Assembly (NCBI GenBank): GCA_036011265.1
Contig: DASCNB010000173.1
Coordinates: 1-19,800 of the forward strand
DNA: 19,800 nt
From: CAJXCL01 sp036011265
GTDB lineage: Bacteria > Nitrospinota > Nitrospinia > CAJXCL01
Reading direction: 5' to 3'
Positions 1-7,227 of the stretch are shown piece by piece (positions within the stretch are counted from its first letter, which is position 1; every line of letters begins with the position of its first letter). The translations under genes and the position numbers were made by a program. Under the pieces are notes generated by a model. It saw only the letters and a program-made list of their open reading frames with translations. It searched no databases and was not told where the DNA came from.

Positions 1-1168
1 AAAAAGCTGATAACCAAATATTTCCTTTTGAAGTAGAATATTTTATAGCATTATCCAAAAGATTGGCGATCATCCGCTGTATCTTTCGAGTATCTCCGTT
101 TAGCATAATATTATCAGAGTTATTACATATCAACTTCACGCCCTTATTTTCCGCCATTGGCTGAAAGAGGTCGCAGGCGCTCTTTAAAGTTTGTACTATA
201 TCGATACTCGACTTATTTATTTCCTGCACCCCGCTCTCAGTTTTTGAAATAATGAGCATAGTATTGATCATATCGAGAAGACGGTCACATTCTTCAACCG
301 TTCCGGACGCCATATTTTGATATTCGTCAATTGTTCTGCTTGTAGTTAACGCGATTTCAGCCTCTCCTCTTATTCTTGTAACAGGACTCCGCAAATCATG
401 AGCAATGTTGTCACTCATTTCTTTTGTTGCGATTAACAGCTTTTGAATACGATCCAGCATTTGATTAAAAGTTGTCGCAAGTTGATCAAGCTCATCTCCT
501 CTTTCGGTTACCGGGACCCGTTCATCAAGAGAGCCCTCTGAAATATGTTGTGCCGTCCGATTAACTTTCCAAACACCGGCAAGCGCTCTTTTGGCTAAAA
601 AACTTCCAATAAGGGCGGCAAAAATAATAATAGCAGACATGGTCGCGACAAATGTCTTTCTGAATAGTTCAAATATCCTTCTAGAGTTCTCCATAGAATG
701 CCCCAGTTGAATAACTATTCCCGAATCAATATAGCTGTAGAGAACGCGGACTTTATGCTTGCGGTTAGTCGCGGATATTGTTTGAAAGATATAATCGGAA
801 CCTCTGAGAAGGTTATATATGACATTTTCGTCAACTTTTATGTCTTCCCAATAAGAGATATTGGAAGAGGAAAACACCTGCCCCGACAGATCAATAAGCC
901 TGAAAAATATTTTTTCCTCTCCGGCAGCCTGGGTTTCAATCATTGCGTTTCGAATTACCGTCTTGACTCCCTGACTGGAGAAAACCCTGGTAAATCTATT
1001 TACCTTTCCCTGAAGGTCCTGATCTATTTTGTCTTGAATAATGGAGGTTAGAAGAAAATAGAAAAATATAAATGCCACGGAGGTGGAAAGCGCGAAGATA
1101 GCTGTGTACCACACGGTTAAACGGAAAACCAGGGTATGTCGAAATTCAATCAGATTTTTTAATAACAT
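1..1168 (-). CDS. Sensor histidine kinase, OmpR-partner type (C-terminus cut by window edge)
   Basis: Reading the minus strand from ATG at 1168 gives 389 open codons to the window edge, so the catalytic ATPase domain is incomplete. Visible in order: a membrane helix at about residues 15-42; an extracytoplasmic sensor region of about 130 residues; a second helix at about 172-192; a HAMP linker at about 193-245; and the dimerisation/phosphoacceptor helix with the H-box IAHDLRSP, His257. The N-box NLLDNAIKY (about 369-377) follows just before the edge. The G-boxes would lie outside the window. The start overlaps the end of the response regulator gene by 23 bases and has a GGGAG-type ribosome site inside it, so the two are probably translationally coupled. 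The layout resembles CusS-type kinases, but the signal sensed cannot be read from the sequence. Confidence 0.93.
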   Translation of the reverse strand, partial: MLLKNLIEFRHTLVFRLTVWYTAIFALSTSVAFIFFYFLLTSIIQDKIDQDLQGKVNRFTRVFSSQGVKTVIRNAMIETQAAGEEKIFFRLIDLSGQVFSSSNISYWEDIKVDENVIYNLLRGSDYIFQTISATNRKHKVRVLYSYIDSGIVIQLGHSMENSRRIFELFRKTFVATMSAIIIFAALIGSFLAKRALAGVWKVNRTAQHISEGSLDERVPVTERGDELDQLATTFNQMLDRIQKLLIATKEMSDNIAHDLRSPVTRIRGEAEIALTTSRTIDEYQNMASGTVEECDRLLDMINTMLIISKTESGVQEINKSSIDIVQTLKSACDLFQPMAENKGVKLICNNSDNIMLNGDTRKIQRMIANLLDNAIKYSTSKGNIWLSAF

Positions 1169-1823
1169 ACCCCACTCCCCGTATAGTATGGATTAGTTTT
1201 TCAGGAAAATCTTTGTCGATTTTTTCCCTTAATTTGTAGATTCTCGACTCAACCACATTGGTCTGGGGATCGAAATGGTAATCCCATACATGTTCCATTA
1301 TCATAGTTTTTGAGACAACCCTTCCGGTGTTGCGCATGAGATACTCCAGAAGAGAGAATTCCAGAGGCTGCAGCTCTATTTTCCTGTTGCCCCTGGTAAT
1401 TTCACGAGTAATAAGGTTGAGCACAATGTCCTCTACTTTAAGAGTTGTCGGTTCCTTAGCACCGCTTGCTCTTCTAATCAATGCCTGAACCCTGGCAAGT
1501 AGCTCGGAAAAAGAAAAAGGTTTGGTCAAATAATCATCACTACCGGTATTCAGACCCTTTATTCGATCATCAACTGATCCTTTAGCGCTCAGGATTATAA
1601 CCGGTGTATTGATATTGTCTTTGCGCAATAACTTAATAAGAGTAAGTCCATCCAGTTTTGGAAGCATGATATCAACAATTGCGGCGTCATAAGGTTCAGT
1701 GGACGCCAGGTCGAGCCCTTCCTCTCCATCTTTAACATGATCAACAGCAAAACCGGCTGCCTTAAATCCTTTAGAAACAAAAGAAGCAATTTTTTTATCG
1801 TCTTCTACTAATAATATTCGCAT
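1146..1823 (-). CDS. OmpR/PhoB-family response regulator
   Basis: A 225-residue two-domain DNA-binding response regulator. The receiver domain occupies about residues 1-118, with the acidic pair D8/D9, phosphoacceptor D51 (in IVDIMLP), S79 and K101 (in LTKPF). The C-terminal winged helix (about 128-222) ends in the usual IHTIRGVGYVI. I place the start at the ATG at 1823 (MRILLVEDD) rather than 27 codons upstream at 1904, because response regulators of this family begin at this point and the extra N-terminus has no domain character. The kinase gene follows with overlap. The helix-turn-helix segment around MIMEHVWDYHFD resembles CusR/CopR-type metal-response regulators, so a metal or envelope-stress role is possible but unproven. 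The gene is divergent from the oxidoreductase at 2024, leaving about 200 bases for both control regions. Confidence 0.95.
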   Translation of the reverse strand: MRILLVEDDKKIASFVSKGFKAAGFAVDHVKDGEEGLDLASTEPYDAAIVDIMLPKLDGLTLIKLLRKDNINTPVIILSAKGSVDDRIKGLNTGSDDYLTKPFSFSELLARVQALIRRASGAKEPTTLKVEDIVLNLITREITRGNRKIELQPLEFSLLEYLMRNTGRVVSKTMIMEHVWDYHFDPQTNVVESRIYKLREKIDKDFPEKLIHTIRGVGYVIKKSD

Positions 1824-2023
1824 AGAGAGAACCCGCTTTCTGCCGCAACTATTATACGTTTCGAAATTTCCACCATGCTCCAAGATAAAGCAAATGATAA
1901 GCAACCGTCAAGAGTAACTTATGGACACGCCCAATAACTCACTTCATCTATTTTCTTTCTATCACAAATCATTTATCATAGCAGTCAGGATATGGAAAAA
2001 AATTTATAAGAAAAGAAAATTAA

Positions 2024-4207
2024 ATGCCAGTATTTGAAAAACCAAACTCAGCAGGGGGAAGGAACTCTATCCAATATGCCTTCCGAACGGCTAAAAATTC
2101 CGGTGGATTTATAAAGTTCTTTTCCGCATTGAATAGTCCTAATACCTGCAAAACATGCGGTCTTGGAAAAGGCGGCATAAAAGGCGGACTAAGAAATGAA
2201 ATGGGCCAGGGCTTTCAGGTCTGCAAAAAGTCTATGCAGGCTCAGGCCCAGGACATGCTACCTGGTATACCTGAAGAGTTTTTTAAAAAAACTTCTCTCC
2301 GTGAACTGGCTCAAATGAGCGGGCAAAAACTAGAGGCTTTAGGACGGTTGATTAATCCGCTGTATCTGCCCGAAGGAGCTGATTATTTCCAACCTGTAGA
2401 ATGGTCTCAAGCCTATGAAATTTTATTAAAAAACTGGCAATCCGCTAACCCGGACAGGAGTTTTTTTTATTCTTCAGGACGCTCTTCCAATGAAGCTGTT
2501 TTTCTTATACAGCTTTTAGCGAGACAGTGGGGCACAAATAATATTAATAACTGCGCTTATTATTGTCACCAGGCTTCCGGTGTAGGGTTAACTCAAAGTT
2601 TGGGCGTCGGCGTCAGCACTATTCAGTTAGATGATCTTCAGAAATCCGATGTAATTATCTTAATAGGAGCAAATCCCGCAAGCAATCATCCAAGATTGAT
2701 GAAATATTTTGTTCATCATAAACGACGAGGTGGCAAGGTTTTAGTTATAAATCCATTTAAAGAGTTAGGGCTGCAGCGTTTTAATGTTCCAAGTGATATT
2801 CGATCTCTTCTTTTTGGCTCTAATATCGCGGATTATTATATTCAACCTCATTGTGGAGGCGATCTTGCCTTTATTAAAGCCGCTATAGCTTTATTATTTA
2901 AGGAAAAAAAAGTTGATACCGATTTCCTTGATAAGCACTGTAATAATTTAGATGAATTTCAAAAAGATATAGAATCGCAGGATATAGAGAAACTTCTTAA
3001 GATGTCCGGTGTTTCTCTTAAAGATTTGCAAATTTTTTGCGATTATCTGAATAAATCTAAAAATACTATATTTGCCTGGGGCATGGGCATAACACAACAA
3101 CTACATGGAGTTGAATCAGTCAGGATGATTGCTAACTTAGCCCTTACCCTTGGAATGGTAGGAAAAGAAGGCGCGGGTCTTCTTCCGCTTCGAGGACATA
3201 GCAATGTGCAGGGCGTTGCCACAGTCGGCGCAGTACCACAATTAAAAAAGAAAATCGCAGAATCTTTAATGAAACATTTAAATATTAAACTTCCTCCTTC
3301 TCCGGGAAAAGATACATTTAGCTGTATTGAAGCGGCTTCAAAGGGAGAAATAGACTTTGCCCTGCTTTTGGGTGGAAATCTTTATGGCGCCAGTCCTCAT
3401 CTTAAATGGACTAGAGAAGCGCTAAATAAAATAAATTTTATTGCTTTCCTTAGCCCGACTTTAAATTCCGGTCATGTCCAGGGGGGTGGAAAAAACAGTC
3501 TGATTCTCCCTGTTCGAGCGCGGGATGAAGAAAAATTATCCACTTCCCAGGAAAGCATGTTTAGCTATGTAAGGCTTTCTTTGGGTGGCTCAAAGGCACC
3601 TTCAGATGATCTGCCCTCTGAAACCGATATATTCGCGATCGCGGGCAAAACTTTACTTGGGGAAACTCCTGTGCCCTGGTCAAAATTAGCGGACCATAAG
3701 GAAATTAGAAAACTCATTTCCATAACTCTGCCTAAGATGCACTTGATGACTGAGCTTGATTCAGGAAAAGAATTTACAATTCCCGGAAGAGTAAAGCACA
3801 CTCCTAATTTTTCCACTGAAAATGAAAAGGCAAACCTGGCTGCTATTGATTCTGTCGACTCTCGCCCTGAAGAAGGCTTTTTAAATCTTATGACGTTCAG
3901 GTCTGAAGGACAGTTTAATACTATTGTATATGAAGAGGAGGACCTATACAGGGGGGCGGAACATCGAATGGTTGTTTTTATGAATAAAAATGATATTTCT
4001 AACAATGGCTTTTCAACAGGAAAAGAGGTTTGGGTAGAAAGCGAAGCCGGGAAAATTAAATTGGAGTTATTAGAGGGTTCAATTCGAGCTGGAAACGCTG
4101 CTGTTTACTTTCCTGAAGCAAATATTATTGTGCCCGGCAAAGTCGACCCGCAATCAAGAACACCTGCTTTTAAACGTGTATCTGTAAGAATATATAAAGC
4201 AGATTGA
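2024..4207 (+). CDS. YdeP/FdhF-family molybdopterin oxidoreductase
   Basis: A 727-residue soluble molybdopterin/tungstopterin oxidoreductase, close to the roughly 760-residue YdeP family in length and layout. The N-terminus has CKTCGLGKGG with Cys42 and Cys45, then Cys67. This is only three Cys where classical formate dehydrogenases use four to bind a 4Fe-4S cluster. The segment NNCAYYCHQASGVGL aligns with the E. coli FdhF selenocysteine region (V-U-H-G-P-S-V), putting Cys181-His182 at the metal-ligand position. Other family landmarks are GANPASNHPR (pterin binding), GMGITQQLHG, LPLRGHSNVQG and the C-terminal molydopterin-binding domain with FNTIVYEEEDLYRG. E. coli YdeP is linked to acid resistance; its substrate is unsettled. 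There is no twin-arginine signal, so a cytoplasmic location is likely. The gene stands alone, with no adjacent electron-transfer subunit. Confidence 0.92.
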   Translation: MPVFEKPNSAGGRNSIQYAFRTAKNSGGFIKFFSALNSPNTCKTCGLGKGGIKGGLRNEMGQGFQVCKKSMQAQAQDMLPGIPEEFFKKTSLRELAQMSGQKLEALGRLINPLYLPEGADYFQPVEWSQAYEILLKNWQSANPDRSFFYSSGRSSNEAVFLIQLLARQWGTNNINNCAYYCHQASGVGLTQSLGVGVSTIQLDDLQKSDVIILIGANPASNHPRLMKYFVHHKRRGGKVLVINPFKELGLQRFNVPSDIRSLLFGSNIADYYIQPHCGGDLAFIKAAIALLFKEKKVDTDFLDKHCNNLDEFQKDIESQDIEKLLKMSGVSLKDLQIFCDYLNKSKNTIFAWGMGITQQLHGVESVRMIANLALTLGMVGKEGAGLLPLRGHSNVQGVATVGAVPQLKKKIAESLMKHLNIKLPPSPGKDTFSCIEAASKGEIDFALLLGGNLYGASPHLKWTREALNKINFIAFLSPTLNSGHVQGGGKNSLILPVRARDEEKLSTSQESMFSYVRLSLGGSKAPSDDLPSETDIFAIAGKTLLGETPVPWSKLADHKEIRKLISITLPKMHLMTELDSGKEFTIPGRVKHTPNFSTENEKANLAAIDSVDSRPEEGFLNLMTFRSEGQFNTIVYEEEDLYRGAEHRMVVFMNKNDISNNGFSTGKEVWVESEAGKIKLELLEGSIRAGNAAVYFPEANIIVPGKVDPQSRTPAFKRVSVRIYKAD

Positions 4208-4399
4208 ATACAGCCATCAGCTGTCAGGAGAAAAAATTAAAAGATTCAAGCGATAGAATCTTCATAATCTTGAACCCTAGGCTCCTCGTATCCTATTCAT
4301 CTCTTTGCGGTCTTGCGCACGAAGGAAGTGCCCTTGGGGTACGGTAAAATGATATTACACATCCTCGTTGTGCCCTGCCCTTCCAGAGCTTTGTTTGTA

Positions 4400-4426
4400 T
4401 TGACGCTTGCTTTCAAAAGGTATAAA
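4400..4426 (+). promoter_or_regulatory. Candidate sigma70-type promoter for the antiporter gene
   Basis: TTGACG at 4400-4405 and TATAAA at 4421-4426 are separated by 15 bases, slightly short of the ideal 17. A start 6-9 bases beyond the -10 box would fall at or next to the ATG at 4435, predicting a leaderless or nearly leaderless transcript. This agrees with the absence of a properly spaced ribosome binding site. It is a motif match only. Confidence 0.35.
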
Positions 4427-4434
4427 CTCTCCCA

Positions 4435-5754
4435 ATGGAGCATGGAGCGGGTCATGTTGCAGAACTGGTTGGGACAATAATAGGTCTTTTACTGATTGCC
4501 GCCGCAACTCTTGCTTTTACAAAACGCATCAATCTGCCGTTTTCAGTTGCGTTGGTGTTGGTGGGAATCGGTCTTTCCTATATTGCGGAATCAGGACCAC
4601 TTTTTTTAAGACCGATTGCTGAATATCATATCTCGCCGGAAGTTATCCTTTATGTCTTTCTGCCCACACTGATTTTTGAGTCGGCATTCAACCTGGACGC
4701 CCGACAGCTCCGGCAAAACCTGCTACCAATACTGACCCTGGCTGTCCCCGGTCTGCTACTTTCCACTGCCATCATAGGAACATTTGTCTGGACTGTAACA
4801 TCTGCAATATTATCCTCACCTATCCCTTTACCCGCCGCATTATTATTGGGCGCTATTCTGAGCGCTACCGACCCAGTGGCAGTTATTGCGCTTTTTAAAC
4901 AGCTTGGCGCGCCAAAACGTCTGACTATCCTTGTAGAGGGAGAAAGTCTTTTCAACGATGCCACTTCCATCGTTCTTTCAAAAATACTTTTGGGTGTAGC
5001 ATTAGCAGGATATTTTACCGCAGAGACCGTGTTTGGAGGTGTTCTTGAATTTTTAGGCGTTTTCTTAGGCGGTATCTTTATCGGGTGGCTTGCAGCGATA
5101 GCTGTAGGTTTGATCCTCGGGCGTGTTGAAAGCGACCCGTTCATTGAAACATCTCTTACTACTGTCCTGGCCTATTTCTCTTTTCTTATTTCTGAAGAAG
5201 TGTTCCATGTCAGCGGCGTAATGGCGACTGTTGCGGCAGGCGTAACCATGGGCGGGTGGGGACGCGCTAAAATTTCTCCTTCTGTTGCAGGATATCTTGA
5301 GCATTTTTGGGAATACCTTGCTTATGTATGCAATGCGTTAATTTTTTTAATGGTGGGATTGCGTGTAGAACTCACTTCGCTTCTTCATTCCATAGTACCA
5401 CTGGTAATCGTTGTGATTGCTATGCTCATTTCCCGTGCCGTAGTTGTGTTTGGACTTGTCCCTATCACGGGAAAGTTGCCAAATTCACATCCAATTAACA
5501 GAGGCTACCAGGCCGTCATGTTCTGGGGTGGACTGCGCGGTGCTATTGCTCTTGCTATAGTGCTTCATCTTCCTGAGAGTTTTGCTTATGCTGAAACTTT
5601 TATCGCCCTGGTAATGGGGGTTGTTCTTTTCACCCTTTTGGTTCAGGGACTCTCCATAGGAAAACTTGTGCACCTTTTTGGCCTTGACCAACCGCCTCTC
5701 TCTGATCGTCTGGCAAAAGCAGACGGCGTTCTCTCTGCAAAACGGCGGGCATAG
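4435..5754 (+). CDS. CPA1/NhaP-type Na+(K+)/H+ antiporter, membrane half
   Basis: A 439-residue polytopic membrane protein with about 12 predicted hydrophobic segments, matching the NhaP/NHE branch of cation:proton antiporters. Diagnostic stretches are FLPTLIFESAFNLD (75-88), SATDPVAVIALFKQLG (about 143-158) and the ion-binding pair Asn174-Asp175 in ESLFNDATSIV, the Asn-Asp form typical of electroneutral CPA1 exchangers. FWGGLRGAIALAIVL follows near the C-terminus. The start at ATG 4435 is forced by an in-frame TAA a few codons upstream; no good Shine-Dalgarno lies within 12 bases. The frame ends at TAG 5752-5754, but the same frame stays open through the cyclic-nucleotide-binding region to 6939. 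The gene is therefore best read as the first half of an antiporter-CNBD fusion. Whether this half works alone is unknown. Confidence 0.93.
   Translation: MEHGAGHVAELVGTIIGLLLIAAATLAFTKRINLPFSVALVLVGIGLSYIAESGPLFLRPIAEYHISPEVILYVFLPTLIFESAFNLDARQLRQNLLPILTLAVPGLLLSTAIIGTFVWTVTSAILSSPIPLPAALLLGAILSATDPVAVIALFKQLGAPKRLTILVEGESLFNDATSIVLSKILLGVALAGYFTAETVFGGVLEFLGVFLGGIFIGWLAAIAVGLILGRVESDPFIETSLTTVLAYFSFLISEEVFHVSGVMATVAAGVTMGGWGRAKISPSVAGYLEHFWEYLAYVCNALIFLMVGLRVELTSLLHSIVPLVIVVIAMLISRAVVVFGLVPITGKLPNSHPINRGYQAVMFWGGLRGAIALAIVLHLPESFAYAETFIALVMGVVLFTLLVQGLSIGKLVHLFGLDQPPLSDRLAKADGVLSAKRRA
5752..5754 (+). other. Single in-frame TAG splitting an antiporter-CNBD fusion gene
   Basis: Positions 4435 and 5809 are in the same reading frame. 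Between this TAG and the ATG at 5809 there is no other stop: codons 5755-5808 read QRTLELQAGGFFSARIAD and join smoothly to the downstream helical domain. Read through, the product would be about 834 residues. TAG ends other intact genes here (8967, 9358, ftsA), so it is not globally reassigned. Possible explanations are a recent nonsense mutation, programmed readthrough, a suppressor tRNA or a base-call error. Confidence 0.85.
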
Positions 5755-5808
5755 CAGCGTACTCTTGAGCTGCAGGCAGGCGGATTCTTTTCAGCGCGCA
5801 TTGCTGAT

Positions 5809-6939
5809 ATGATACAGGATCGTTACAAAAATAGTATCAAAAAAATTCTGATTTATATCGAAACTTTGCGTGATACGGAGCTGAATAACGAAGAAGAATA
5901 TCGTTTACTGTTTCTTCGCAGCATGGCTCTGGAAAAATCACTTTATTATGAAATGTTTTCCAAAGGACATTTATCGGAAAAAGTTTATCGAGAACTTGAC
6001 CATTCCGTCAATGTTCAGATCGACTCTATCAGGGATGCTGGAAAGATTCCGGATTATACTCTTTATCCGCCTCAGGAAAAACAGCTTATAAGAACCTTCA
6101 TGCGTTCTCTCAGCAAGACTCCGAAACTTTCTTCTTTTGTGGAGCAAATCCGCTCAACACATATTTCCAGGGATTATGAGAAAGCCTGGGGGCGGCACCA
6201 GGGATGCAACAGGGTGTTAAATGAACTCGATGAGATCGTAAAAATAGAATCGGTCCGCCCTGACGTGGTGGAAAAAGTACAGGGCCATTACAAGGGTTGG
6301 AATGAAGCCGCAGGTATCAGAATTAATGTTACTACAGAACAGTTCCCTGAATTTGTTTCTGCGATGCAGGAGCGGCTTGCAGCGCGTTTGGCATTGCACG
6401 CGGAACGTGAGGCTATCAATGAAAAGTCTCATTCCGGCTCCATTCCTCATGGAGTAGCAGAAACCATGCTGGATGAACTTGCTGAAGAGCTCCACGATTT
6501 GCGTGGACGTGAAGTGGAAAAACTCCGCGTCGAACCTACTGAGTTATTACGTATGGTACCTTTTTTCCAGGAATTGCCTGTCGAAGAATTTTCAAGTGTT
6601 GCTGAACAACTTTGCCAGCGCTCTTATCCTTCAGGCGAGGCCATCCTTAAACAAGGAGAGAGAGGCAGATCGTTGTTTTTGATTACTCGAGGAGTGGTGC
6701 GTGTTTCCCATAAAAAAGATGGCATGGAACGTGACCTGGCCACATTAATGGCTGGTGATTTCTTTGGTGAAATGGCTCTCTTGCATTGTGAACCCAGAAT
6801 TGCAACCTGCAAAGCTGTTACACCATGTGCCCTCTATGAATTAAAACAAGATGACTTTGAAGAACTCTGTAAAAAACACCCCTCTATTCAAAAGGCGCTG
6901 GAAACAGCAGCCAGTGAACGCGCAGCCAGCATAAGTTAA
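5809..6939 (+). CDS. Cytosolic cyclic-nucleotide-binding tail of the Na+/H+ antiporter
   Basis: This segment encodes 376 residues from ATG 5809; the true open frame runs back to 5755. The first 240 or so residues are charged and helical, without membrane segments. About residues 245-370 form a cyclic-nucleotide-binding domain (PFFQELPVEEF, AILKQGERGRSLFLI, then the phosphate-binding cassette FFGEMALLHCEPRIATCKA). The cassette keeps the Gly-Glu pair and the Arg that contacts the cyclic phosphate, so ligand binding looks intact. Fusions of this domain to CPA1 antiporters are known, including the sperm-type exchanger SLC9C1, where the ligand gates transport. No Shine-Dalgarno precedes 5809, so separate translation from this ATG is doubtful. 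Readthrough of TAG 5752 or reinitiation would be needed, or the tail may be dead. The intact frame and domain argue against old decay. Confidence 0.85.
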   Translation: MIQDRYKNSIKKILIYIETLRDTELNNEEEYRLLFLRSMALEKSLYYEMFSKGHLSEKVYRELDHSVNVQIDSIRDAGKIPDYTLYPPQEKQLIRTFMRSLSKTPKLSSFVEQIRSTHISRDYEKAWGRHQGCNRVLNELDEIVKIESVRPDVVEKVQGHYKGWNEAAGIRINVTTEQFPEFVSAMQERLAARLALHAEREAINEKSHSGSIPHGVAETMLDELAEELHDLRGREVEKLRVEPTELLRMVPFFQELPVEEFSSVAEQLCQRSYPSGEAILKQGERGRSLFLITRGVVRVSHKKDGMERDLATLMAGDFFGEMALLHCEPRIATCKAVTPCALYELKQDDFEELCKKHPSIQKALETAASERAASIS

Positions 6940-7007
6940 GACAACTAAATAAGGATAGTTAACAATAACGGTAGTGGCTCAATTTGAAGGAAGATCGTCT
7001 TAACTTA
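6932..7007. repeat. 11-bp perfect inverted repeat flanking the end of the antiporter gene
   Basis: TAAGTTAAGAC at 6932-6942, which includes the stop codon TAA, is the exact reverse complement of GTCTTAACTTA at 6997-7007. The 54-base gap contains the left end of the MITE-like element. It may form a long stem in mRNA after the antiporter gene, but it has no GC-rich stem plus T-run and so is not a standard terminator. Confidence 0.5.
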
Positions 7008-7145
7008 AAATCATTGTGAGAATAATATTATAGACACCCCTGTGCTTCGCACTTTCCCCCATTGACAAGCGGGGGATTAGGATGAGGTCATTTTTTTTGC
7101 CAACAACATGTTTTAAATCAGCAAAATTGAAACTGAGCCACTACC
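6970..7145. mobile_element. MITE-like element or IS remnant with terminal inverted repeats
   Basis: GGTAGTGGCTCA at 6970-6981 and its exact reverse complement TGAGCCACTACC at 7134-7145 bound a 176-base segment. The match continues inward with two mismatches (17 of 19 bases). The segment has no open frame of useful length and lies between two genes, as expected for a non-autonomous miniature element or the ends of a deleted insertion sequence. The interior holds a GTGC-TTC-GCAC mini-hairpin and a C5/G5 stem. No clear target-site duplication is visible outside the ends. Confidence 0.55.
7035..7087. repeat. Imperfect palindromic repeat inside the MITE-like element
   Basis: CACCCC (7035-7040), the hairpin GTGC-TTC-GCAC (7042-7052), then CCCCC-ATTGACAAGC-GGGGG (7056-7075) and ATTAGGATGAGGT form a nested palindrome. 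Its core (C-run, ATTGA, G-run, GATTA) resembles the hairpin at 16561-16604 read on the minus strand, suggesting two members of one dispersed family. Confidence 0.4.
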
Positions 7146-7155
7146 AAAAAAACAT

Positions 7156-7183
7156 TTGATATATTCTTAAAATGATTTAAAAT
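7156..7183 (+). promoter_or_regulatory. Candidate promoter for the DUF1538-PII operon
   Basis: TTGATA at 7156-7161 and TAAAAT at 7178-7183 are 16 bases apart, close to sigma70 consensus, and lie just outside the right end of the MITE-like element. The segment is very AT-rich, so chance matches are easy. Confidence 0.35.
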
Positions 7184-7188
7184 TATAC

Positions 7189-7210
7189 AGCTAAAAAAGA
7201 GCTTTTAGCT
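7189..7210 (+). promoter_or_regulatory. Leader hairpin/operator before the DUF1538 gene
   Basis: AGCTAAAA (7189-7196) and TTTTAGCT (7203-7210) are a perfect 8-base inverted repeat around a 6-base loop. They sit immediately upstream of the AAAGGGAAT ribosome site for the start at 7228. It could be an mRNA hairpin or a dyad operator. Confidence 0.4.
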
Positions 7211-7227
7211 TAAAGGGAATATTACCC

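Noticed and set aside
698..1051. 117-codon plus-strand open frame at the left end
   Set aside because: It is antisense to the sensor domain of the histidine kinase, whose frame continues to the window edge with clear HAMP and H-box motifs.
1824..1904. Longer N-terminus for the response regulator starting at 1904
   Set aside because: The 27 added residues have no receiver-domain character. OmpR-family proteins begin at the MRILLVEDD-type strand, so the ATG at 1823 is preferred.
3565..4005. 146-codon minus-strand open frame inside the oxidoreductase gene
   Set aside because: It lies wholly within a well-supported gene on the other strand and has no family motif; a shadow frame.
5752..5754. 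Genome-wide reassignment of TAG
   Set aside because: TAG ends ftsA, the DUF1538 gene, the first PII-like gene and the tandem CNBD gene at the expected protein ends, so it is a normal stop here.
7035..7087. CRISPR array or riboswitch in the 6940-7227 gap
   Set aside because: There are no regularly spaced direct repeats and no recognised aptamer core; the terminal inverted repeats explain the segment better as a small mobile element.
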